Shown: positions 57,878 to 64,000 of the stretch, piece by piece | How positions within the stretch are numbered: the first letter of the stretch is position 1 | How the letters are laid out: each line of letters starts with the position of its first letter | Origin: Bacteroidales bacterium | GTDB lineage: Bacteria; Bacteroidota; Bacteroidia; Bacteroidales; F082 | Reading direction: 5' to 3' | DNA: 64,000 bases | Assembly (NCBI GenBank): GCA_016284305.1 | Contig: JAEEON010000064.1 | Span: 36,810-100,809, forward strand | Translations under genes and position numbers: made by a program | The notes under the pieces: generated by a model | Databases searched by the model: none | What the model was told of the DNA's origin: nothing | The model's input: the letters and a program-made list of their open reading frames with translations, nothing else

Positions 57878-59194
57878 ATGATGCAAAACAATATTGTCCC
57901 CGTTGACGTAGCGAAAAAAATGTTCGAAGAAAGCGGCCTGGCCTGCATCGGCAAGGCTGGAATCCGTGAAATCAACAAACTTGCCCGTGACCTTGAAGCC
58001 GCCTCCGGCCAAAAGTTCATCCACATGGAAATCGGCAACCCAGGCCTCCCCGCTGCTCAAGCAGGCGTGGAAGCCCAAATCAAAGCCCTGCGCGATGGCG
58101 TGGCAGCCAACTACCCACCCATCGACGGCGCACCCGTGCTGAAAAAAGAAGCCGCCCGCTTCATCAAGAACTTCCTTAACCTCGACATCGACCCCACCAA
58201 CTGCGTGCCTACCGTCGGCTCCATGCAAGGCGCCTTCGCCAGCTTCATGATCTGTGGTCACCTTGACAAGAAAAAGAACACCATCCTCTTCATCGACCCG
58301 GGATTCCCAGTACACAAGTTCCAAAACAAAGTCCTCGGCATCCCCATGGAGCATTTCGACATCTATGACTATCGCGGCGAGAAACTACGCGCCAAACTGG
58401 AAGAAGTGCTTAGCAAAGGCAACATCCACAGCATCCTCTACTCCAACCCCAACAACCCAACCTGGGTCTGCCTCACCGAAGAAGAACTAAGCATCATCGG
58501 CGAAATGGCCAACAAATACGACGTCATCGTGATGGAAGACCTCGCCTACTTTGGCATGGACTTCCGCAAGGACTACAGCCACCCCGGCGTCGAACCCTTC
58601 CAACCATCCGTGGGCAAATACACCGACAACTACATCCTGATGATCTCCAGCTCGAAAGCCTTCAGCTACGCCGGCGAGCGCTGCGCCATCCTCGGCATCA
58701 GCGACAAGCTGGCTAAACGTCACTACACCGACTTGAAAGACTTCTGCGGCCAAGAGATCTTCCTCAGAGGCATCCTCTTCGGCGCCCTGCACCCACTCAG
58801 CTCAGGCACCTCACACTCCGCTCAACATGCCCTCGCCGCAGTGCTGAAAGCAGTCAACGACGGAACCTATAACTATCGCGAAGATGTCTTGGAATATGGT
58901 CGCAAAGCCGAACTGATGAAAAAAGCCTTTACCGACAACGGCTTCTACATCACCTACGACGAAGACTGTGGAGAACCTATCGCCGACGGCTTCTATTTCA
59001 CCTATTGCTATCCCGGTTTCACCGGTGCCGACCTTGTGGAAGAAATGCTCTACTACGGCATCTCCGCCATCTCTCTCGACACCTGCGGCAGCACCAAGCA
59101 AGGCATCCGTGCCTGCACCTCGCTCATCAAACGCGAAGAGATCCCAGTGCTCGCCCAGCGACTTGCCTTGTTTGCTATGGATCATCCTCAATAG
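57878..59194 (+). CDS. PLP-dependent class I/II aminotransferase
   Basis: A 438-residue enzyme of fold type I. The N-terminal arm IVPVDVAKKMFEESG, EIGNPGLPAA, and NYPPIDGAPVLKKEAARF bind the cofactor region. LYSNPNNPTWVCL and MEDLAYFGMDF hold the Asn and Asp/Tyr, and the Schiff-base Lys is in SSSKAFSYAGERCAI. The C-terminal CGSTKQGIRACTSL contains the substrate-carboxylate Arg. It is probably an aspartate or aromatic aminotransferase; substrate cannot be fixed. It stands alone behind its own promoter. Its end overlaps the convergent CDF gene by 20 bp. Either of two adjacent ATGs could be the start. Confidence 0.9.
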   Translation: MMQNNIVPVDVAKKMFEESGLACIGKAGIREINKLARDLEAASGQKFIHMEIGNPGLPAAQAGVEAQIKALRDGVAANYPPIDGAPVLKKEAARFIKNFLNLDIDPTNCVPTVGSMQGAFASFMICGHLDKKKNTILFIDPGFPVHKFQNKVLGIPMEHFDIYDYRGEKLRAKLEEVLSKGNIHSILYSNPNNPTWVCLTEEELSIIGEMANKYDVIVMEDLAYFGMDFRKDYSHPGVEPFQPSVGKYTDNYILMISSSKAFSYAGERCAILGISDKLAKRHYTDLKDFCGQEIFLRGILFGALHPLSSGTSHSAQHALAAVLKAVNDGTYNYREDVLEYGRKAELMKKAFTDNGFYITYDEDCGEPIADGFYFTYCYPGFTGADLVEEMLYYGISAISLDTCGSTKQGIRACTSLIKREEIPVLAQRLALFAMDHPQ

Positions 59195-60068
59195 GCTCTA
59201 CATGAACGATAACGTGGGTCTCAGCCCCATAACGCTCCTTCAGTAGCCGTTCAATCTCTGAAGCCTTGTCATGAGCCTCTTTTAAATGCACATCCCCATC
59301 CATGAGGATGTGCATTTCTATTGCATAACGGTTGCCAATACGTCGAGTGCACAGCTCATGAGGCTCCACGACATCAGGAACCGACCTCACAATGTCGAGA
59401 ATCTCATTCTCCACAGACTCGGGCAACGACTGTTCCATCAGGTCGCCTAAACCGTTTTTAATTAAGTCAATGGCCACCTTCACGATGATTGCGCCTACAG
59501 CGATGGAGGCAATCGGATCCAACACCGCCCATCGCTCCCCACCGATAATCGCTCCACCAATGCCGAGAGCCGCTCCCACCGATGACAAGGCATCGCTACG
59601 ATGATGCCAAGCGTTGGCTTTCATCGCCTGAGAGTCGAGTTGTTTGGCCTTTCGGTTGGTGTATTGGAAAATCAACTCTTTCAACACAATGGATACCAAA
59701 GCAGCCCATAGAGCCAACTTCCCGGGCAGACCCAACTCGCCTCCTCGAGCCCAGATGGCAATTTTCTTAGCTCCTTCAATGAAGATGCCCGCTGCCACAG
59801 CGAAAAGCGCTACCCCAATCAGGGTCGTAGCCAAAGTCTCGTATTTGCCATGACCGTAATCGTGCGACTTGTCCTTGGGCTTATGGCTGATGCGGACAAA
59901 AGCCAGCACCACCATATCCGTGACAAAGTCCGAAACAGAATGAACAGCATCGGCCATCATGGCAGCACTATGCCCCCATACTCCGGCAACAAATTTAAAC
60001 GCCACCAGAACCACATTGACGGCACTACCCAACAGGGTCACTTTATATATTTCTTTTTCGCGAGTCAT
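59175..60068 (-). CDS. Cation diffusion facilitator (CDF) metal transporter
   Basis: A 297-residue CDF protein. Six helices with the metal-site motifs MMADAVHSVSDFVTD (helix 2; H/D) and NAWHHRSDALSS (helix 5; H/D), a HVHEDHK-free His-poor loop of normal length, and a C-terminal ferredoxin-like domain (EMHILMDGDVHLKEAHD). It exports Zn, Fe or similar divalent ions by proton exchange; it looks like the FieF-type group. It overlaps the aminotransferase by 20 bp, tail to tail. Confidence 0.9.
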   Translation of the reverse strand: MTREKEIYKVTLLGSAVNVVLVAFKFVAGVWGHSAAMMADAVHSVSDFVTDMVVLAFVRISHKPKDKSHDYGHGKYETLATTLIGVALFAVAAGIFIEGAKKIAIWARGGELGLPGKLALWAALVSIVLKELIFQYTNRKAKQLDSQAMKANAWHHRSDALSSVGAALGIGGAIIGGERWAVLDPIASIAVGAIIVKVAIDLIKNGLGDLMEQSLPESVENEILDIVRSVPDVVEPHELCTRRIGNRYAIEMHILMDGDVHLKEAHDKASEIERLLKERYGAETHVIVHVEPIEDDP

Positions 60069-60116
60069 TATTTAGATGGCAAACCACCTTACCTGCTTGC
60101 ACAACAATTATTATAA

Positions 60117-60956
60117 TCAAAGTACATCATGATAAACATCCGAACCTCCTGTGGTGTTGCACCCAGTAGTTGAGGCATTGCCTGTATAATGCAGGTCGCT
60201 GGAACCCGAAAGGTTGACCTTGATGGTGCCGTCGCAGTGGATAAAAACATTGCTGGAGCCCGACATGGAGCCTTCGCATTGGTTGCAGGCTAAACCATAT
60301 CTATTCCCGTTGATGGTTTTTATGATGTCGCTAGCACCATTCAGATCGATCTTGAGCTTGCCGACTTGTCCCTCAAGCGTTGCATCCGATGATCCACTCA
60401 TGTCAAGATCGAGGTCAAGAGCCTCCACATAACCCTTGATGCTGGAACTACCCGTCAAGTCCATCTCGATTTCGTCGGCTAAGATATCGCCATGGAAATC
60501 GGAAGCCCCTGACAAGTCAATGTCAACTTCGTCAGCATCGATGTCGCAATAAAAATCTGAAGCACCCGACAACTCAACCTCAACCTTATCGCCTTCAATA
60601 CCATATTCAGAATGGAACTCCGAGGCACCCGACAAATCGACACTCCTCAAATCAAAGTTATAAGGCAGAATCACAGTCATGTCATTTCCAAGGTTAGTAT
60701 GCCAACCTTCGAGATAGATTTTCAAAGTGTTCTCAATAGTTTCCACCACTACATTCGGCATGACATTCTCACCTGCTGTGATGGTGACTTGTGTCGCCGT
60801 CTCACTAACCATGACGTTAAACGCATCCTCCACTTCAAGCGCAGTGTAAGCACCTGGAATACCGAAATCCTTCGTGACGGGTTCACCAGCAAATTTGCTG
60901 CAACTACAAAAAGCAAACAGAACAAGCGTTGAAAGAATAATCAAATGTTTTTTCAT
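60117..60956 (-). CDS. GIN-domain (DUF2807) lipoprotein
   Basis: A 279-residue lipoprotein: signal MKKHLIILSTLVLFAFCSC with lipobox Cys, then a DUF2807 GIN domain, a beta-helix-like array of DLSGASDFH and DLSGSS repeats (VDLSGASEFHSEYG, VELSGASDFYCDID). It should bind an adhesion or glycan partner on the outer membrane; no partner is visible. It is monocistronic with a -7 box at 61041-61034. Confidence 0.85.
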   Translation of the reverse strand: MKKHLIILSTLVLFAFCSCSKFAGEPVTKDFGIPGAYTALEVEDAFNVMVSETATQVTITAGENVMPNVVVETIENTLKIYLEGWHTNLGNDMTVILPYNFDLRSVDLSGASEFHSEYGIEGDKVEVELSGASDFYCDIDADEVDIDLSGASDFHGDILADEIEMDLTGSSSIKGYVEALDLDLDMSGSSDATLEGQVGKLKIDLNGASDIIKTINGNRYGLACNQCEGSMSGSSNVFIHCDGTIKVNLSGSSDLHYTGNASTTGCNTTGGSDVYHDVL

Positions 60957-61033
60957 CTTTATTATAAGCCACTGTTATATACCATCGGGCATCGGTTTTA
61001 AAAACGATTAGTTTGCTAGATCAAAACAGCACA

Positions 61034-61041
61034 CAAAGATA
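61034..61041 (-). promoter_or_regulatory. -7 box for the GIN-domain gene
   Basis: TATCTTTG on the minus strand, 77 bp before the ATG at 60956. It lies in the gap between this gene and the TonB-type receptor gene. Confidence 0.4.
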
Positions 61042-61088
61042 GTTTATTATCCATTCCGAAATAAAAATGTGATGAACCATCCTCCAAC

Positions 61089-63437
61089 CTACGATTTCAT
61101 TCTTTCCTGCGCATCCTTTCCTGCACCTGTGCCCTTGTATTTGCTGCGCGTCGAATTTAGGCGATAGAATACCGAGACTTGGAACTTTTGCGTAGAGAAG
61201 ACATTGTTTTGCTGGATTTGGTAGTAGCCCATGTCGCTGTATTCGTTCATGCCACAGCGTTGTAAGATGTCAAGTACCGCTGCACGAACCGTAAGCGACT
61301 TGTCTTTCAGGAAGCTCTTCTGCACGACAACGCCAAGGTTCATGTAGTTGTAGTCGTTGTAGAAATTCAGCTGATGACCGTGCGAGCGGAACATGAAATT
61401 GATGTCGATTTTCCAATCGTGCTTTAAACTGAAGGTATTGAAAGCGTTGAAAGTAAAAACAGGCTTGTCGAAATAGACCCTGCGGGTTCCTTCTGGAACA
61501 TGAATGTCCTCAAGGTCGAGCCAAAGGTCTTGCTTCTCCAGGCCTGCGGTAGCGTTGAGCGACCAAATACCCATTCTCGGCGTTGCCGAAATGTATGCAC
61601 CAATCGTATTTACAGGCTTGTCGAGGTTGATGTGCTTGATAAGTGCGGCATCGCCTTCGGTGAGGTATGCCCACTGCGTGATGGGGTTCTTGCAATGCCC
61701 GTAGGAAGCCGTGAACGCGAGCCATTGGTAGCTCACATTCAGCGTAAGGTCTTGAATACGCTCGTTGAGCAGTTGCGAGTTACCCGCCTGCATCGAATAA
61801 CGGCTGATGTAGGTGACAGCATCGTTCATCGCGAAGAAACTCGGACGGTTGGTCTTGATGCCATACGACAGCCCCATCTCCACCTTGCCCAAAGCAACGG
61901 AATAGGAGGCCGTCGGGAAGAACTCATCCTGCGGGCGATACAGAAAGTCGTTGTTGGTAACGTCCCTATAGTCCAAAAGTGTATGTTCGTATCGCATTCC
62001 CACGCTGGCTTGTCCCCATTTCCCGAAGTCGCAGGCGTATTGTGCAAAAGCAGCGATGTTGTTTTCCTTTATGTCGGCATCGGTGTTGGCAATGGTTTGT
62101 TTGTCAATCCAATAGGTGTTGTGACGCTTGGCGAAAGTCATCTCTGTGCCAGCTTCGATGCTGCCTTTCCAGACGGGATAGGAAAGCACCAACTTGGAGG
62201 CATACAGCCTACTCTCCGCTCCCGACCTGCTTCTGACGAAGTCATCTTCTATCAGGCTTTGCTCCACATTTTCACGGTCGGTGTTAGTCGCTGTGTTCAG
62301 GAAGTCGAAGTTGAAGTCGATGCCGAGTTTGCCCGCTGTACCATTGTAATAGGCATTGGTGAGGACACCGAGCGGCTTGGTTTCCTTGCTGGTCTGCACG
62401 CTGTAGAGATGGTCAAGGAAGACGTCGTTTTCAAAGACATCCTCATCATAGATGACCTTGTTCTCGCCGCCGAGATAATGCGTCAGGTCGGCACGGATGC
62501 CCAAGGAATGATTGTCGGAGACTTGCCAGTTGGCGCCAGCGGTATAAACGAGTTGGTCGTTTTTCCAAGTCATGGTATAGGGACCTGCCTGGCGGAACAC
62601 TTTGGTGGTGTTGGCAATCTCCTCCAAGCTACTGTATTGGCGGTAGTCCGTATGCCTGTAATACACCGACCCGAACACATCGACACCGTTTTTGCGGTAA
62701 TTCAAGCCGAGTTTTCCACGAGGTGTGTTGAAGCCGTACTGCAAATCTTGGTCATCGGTGAGGTTCAGGTCGAGGCTGAGGCCATCGCCTTGTTGTTTCT
62801 TGGTGCGGATGCGGACCACGGCCCTCACCGTAGCATCATATTGCGCTCCCGGGTTGTTAATGACTTCCACATCGCGGATGTCGTCACTGCGCAGGCGACG
62901 CAGTTCAGTGTCATCGCGCATCAGCCGCCCGTTGATATAGATAATAGGTGAGCCTTTGCCCAAGACCTCAAGGCCGTCCTCGCTGCCCGTCATTCCAGGC
63001 ACTTTGGTCAGCATCTCTTGCGCCGTCCCTGAATCTTCAAGCACCGAGCCTTGGATGGTGGTAATCATCGAATTGCCTGTCAGCCGCGTTTGTGGCAACT
63101 GGCTCTTCACAACCACTTCGCTGAGGAGTTGAGCATCCATTGTCATTTGGATGGTCAGGCCGTTGATAGCCTTTGCATATTGGGTTTGGTAGCCCACGCA
63201 CGACACTTTCAGCAGGCTGTCTTTTTTGTCGGTCGGCAAATTGAATGAACCTTGTTCATCGGTCACCGTTCCTTGCACGAAGGTCGAGTCGGGAAGAGAA
63301 AGCAACACCACATTCACGAAGGGCATAGGATCACCTTTTTCATCGGTGATGTGGCCGACTAAGTTTTGGTTTTGAGCAAATGCTGAAACCGTCATCAGCA
63401 GTGCAGCAGTAAGTGTTATCAATTTCAGTGTTTTCAT
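61089..63437 (-). CDS. TonB-dependent-receptor-like outer-membrane beta-barrel protein
   Basis: A 782-residue outer-membrane protein. Signal peptide MKTLKLITLTAALLMTVSAFAQ, carboxypeptidase-regulatory-like domain (LVGHITDEKGDPMPFVNVVL), a plug domain (VLEDSGTAQEMLTKVPGMTG), then a long beta-barrel ending with an aromatic strand. It belongs to the outer-membrane beta-barrel family OMP_b-brl_3, which lacks a SusD partner here. It is likely to import or bind something unknown. It starts 10 bp from the Cys-rich gene stop, so the three minus-strand genes to the right edge are one operon. Confidence 0.85.
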   Translation of the reverse strand: MKTLKLITLTAALLMTVSAFAQNQNLVGHITDEKGDPMPFVNVVLLSLPDSTFVQGTVTDEQGSFNLPTDKKDSLLKVSCVGYQTQYAKAINGLTIQMTMDAQLLSEVVVKSQLPQTRLTGNSMITTIQGSVLEDSGTAQEMLTKVPGMTGSEDGLEVLGKGSPIIYINGRLMRDDTELRRLRSDDIRDVEVINNPGAQYDATVRAVVRIRTKKQQGDGLSLDLNLTDDQDLQYGFNTPRGKLGLNYRKNGVDVFGSVYYRHTDYRQYSSLEEIANTTKVFRQAGPYTMTWKNDQLVYTAGANWQVSDNHSLGIRADLTHYLGGENKVIYDEDVFENDVFLDHLYSVQTSKETKPLGVLTNAYYNGTAGKLGIDFNFDFLNTATNTDRENVEQSLIEDDFVRSRSGAESRLYASKLVLSYPVWKGSIEAGTEMTFAKRHNTYWIDKQTIANTDADIKENNIAAFAQYACDFGKWGQASVGMRYEHTLLDYRDVTNNDFLYRPQDEFFPTASYSVALGKVEMGLSYGIKTNRPSFFAMNDAVTYISRYSMQAGNSQLLNERIQDLTLNVSYQWLAFTASYGHCKNPITQWAYLTEGDAALIKHINLDKPVNTIGAYISATPRMGIWSLNATAGLEKQDLWLDLEDIHVPEGTRRVYFDKPVFTFNAFNTFSLKHDWKIDINFMFRSHGHQLNFYNDYNYMNLGVVVQKSFLKDKSLTVRAAVLDILQRCGMNEYSDMGYYQIQQNNVFSTQKFQVSVFYRLNSTRSKYKGTGAGKDAQERMKS

Positions 63438-63447
63438 ATTTTCGTAT

Positions 63448-63879
63448 TCATTTTTCTATTTCTATCCTCATTTCACAATCCGCTCCACCGCCCAAGATGG
63501 AGTGACAAAGCGTTACGGTGAATTTTTTGCCTTTCCACAAACTTTGCATCGAATACATCACGCTTTGACGCGAACATTCACAGAGCAAAGGTGTTGTGAC
63601 ATATCTTTTTTTGCACAATTCACAAGTGCATTCCCAAAAGACCAGCCGATAGACACGATCTTTCTCGACGACCTCACCTTTCACTCCGGGCAAATCATTG
63701 GCCATCTCAAAGAAAACATCCATGTCACCTTTAGCGTCATCATAGAGTTTTTGGTAAACCGAAAGCGTACCGCCTTTCACACAGTTCTTTCCGCATTCCG
63801 CGAAGAAAACGGACCGTTGCTCTGGAGAAAGCCGTGCTATACCTTTCTCGAATCCCTTAAACCATTTTGATATTTCCAT
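63448..63879 (-). CDS. Cys-rich protein (DUF6144-like)
   Basis: A 143-residue protein without signal peptide. It contains many Cys (FFAECGKNC, FWECTCELCKKRYV, LCECSRQS, CHSILGGGADC), suggesting a metal- or thiol-dependent small protein. The pattern resembles DUF6144; the fit is by eye. It is positioned 2 bp after the stop of the gene entering from the right edge and 10 bp before the outer-membrane receptor gene. A small regulator or redox partner for that receptor is conceivable. Confidence 0.55.
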   Translation of the reverse strand: MEISKWFKGFEKGIARLSPEQRSVFFAECGKNCVKGGTLSVYQKLYDDAKGDMDVFFEMANDLPGVKGEVVEKDRVYRLVFWECTCELCKKRYVTTPLLCECSRQSVMYSMQSLWKGKKFTVTLCHSILGGGADCEMRIEIEK

Positions 63880-63881
63880 AG

Positions 63882-64000
63882 CTATCCCTCGTATCCTAAC
63901 TGTCCGGGCAGGCGGAGTTTTTCCTTTTTCGGGAAAGTCGCTTCGTAAGCCTCGAAAGCCTCTGGGTTTTTATCAGCAACGAAATATCCTTGGGGAGGGC
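63882..64000 (-). CDS. C-terminal end of an unidentified gene (partial)
   Basis: The minus strand is open from the edge at 64000 to a stop at 63882-63884, with residues such as GYFVADKNPEAFEAYEATF followed by KLRLPGQLGYEG. No family is recognised from 38 residues. It is followed after 2 bp by the Cys-rich gene, so it probably heads that operon. Confidence 0.5.
   Translation of the reverse strand, partial: PPQGYFVADKNPEAFEAYEATFPKKEKLRLPGQLGYEG

Noticed and set aside
61500..62951. A 483-residue open frame on the plus strand opposite the TonB-type receptor
   Set aside because: The minus-strand frame encodes a complete signal peptide, plug and beta-barrel; the plus frame has no recognisable domain and arises from codon bias opposite a long gene.
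61089..63437. A SusC/SusD polysaccharide-utilisation locus
   Set aside because: No SusD homologue, glycoside hydrolase or hybrid two-component regulator is adjacent, and the barrel belongs to a different outer-membrane family.

Overview
The window looks like chromosome of an anaerobic member of the Bacteroidales, most likely from a gut or rumen. Four lines of evidence support this. Several large secreted proteins end in type IX secretion (T9SS) sorting domains. Many genes are preceded by the Bacteroidetes promoter box TAnnTTTG, often with a TTG about 19 bp upstream. Lineage-typical families are present (DUF4301, DUF5606, MbnP, a FISUMP-like lipoprotein, a GIN-domain lipoprotein). Ordinary housekeeping genes (htpG, murB, pyrD/pyrK, ftsE, msrA, two tRNA-Val genes) lie between them. 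Base composition and a few single-base frameshifts would also fit a draft or metagenome-assembled genome.

Layout. 1-8.7 kb: a TIR-transmembrane protein followed by the start of a secreted protein, a frameshifted methyltransferase, two large T9SS cargo proteins (a C10 protease and an adhesin-like protein) and a dicarboxylate/amino-acid symporter. 8.8-17.1 kb: htpG, a REP-associated transposase framed by inverted REP repeats, a lipoprotein, two TPM-domain proteins around an EamA transporter, a 138-bp tandem repeat, a DUF4301 protein and ftsE. 17.1-22.6 kb: two glycosyltransferases, murB, pyrD-pyrK and DUF5606. 22.7-31.4 kb: a tight five-gene operon. It encodes a membrane protein with two Rossmann/RCK-like domains and a C-terminal RyR-like domain, three paralogous secreted beta-sandwich/coiled-coil/TPR proteins, and a TIR-transmembrane protein. 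31.4-34.2 kb: SDR, Old-Yellow-Enzyme and steroid-5-alpha-reductase-like genes in one operon, a set that suggests steroid or bile-acid A-ring reduction. 34.2-40.7 kb: a zinc metallopeptidase, a short UvrA paralogue, a truncated nuclease-like gene, a lipoprotein flavin reductase, a Fic protein with palindromic operators, a DUF3267 protein, and two copies of a structured non-coding RNA element. 40.8-50.9 kb: secreted and lipoprotein genes (carbohydrate-binding beta-helix protein, dipeptidyl peptidase, MbnP-like protein, msrA). 51-57.5 kb: a scrap-yard island with a T9SS protein, three copies of a 33-nt repeat, repressor relics, hicB with a broken hicA, a deleted integrase, and cas2 with a degraded cas1. 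57.5-64 kb: tRNA-Val genes, an aminotransferase, a CDF metal transporter, a GIN-domain lipoprotein, a TonB-type outer-membrane protein and a Cys-rich protein.

How parts may work together. The most unusual unit is 22.7-31.4 kb. Stop/start overlaps of 4 bp and gaps of about 10 bp show it is one transcript. It joins a TIR enzyme-like domain, a RyR/RCK ligand-sensing membrane protein and envelope proteins; a nucleotide-signal circuit across the envelope is an inference, not something the sequence proves. The left-edge TIR gene has the same TIR-TM-then-secreted-protein layout, so the host may carry two such loci. The second strong unit is the 31.4-34.2 kb reductase operon. The 51-57 kb island records the decay of a type II CRISPR adaptation module and a mobile element.
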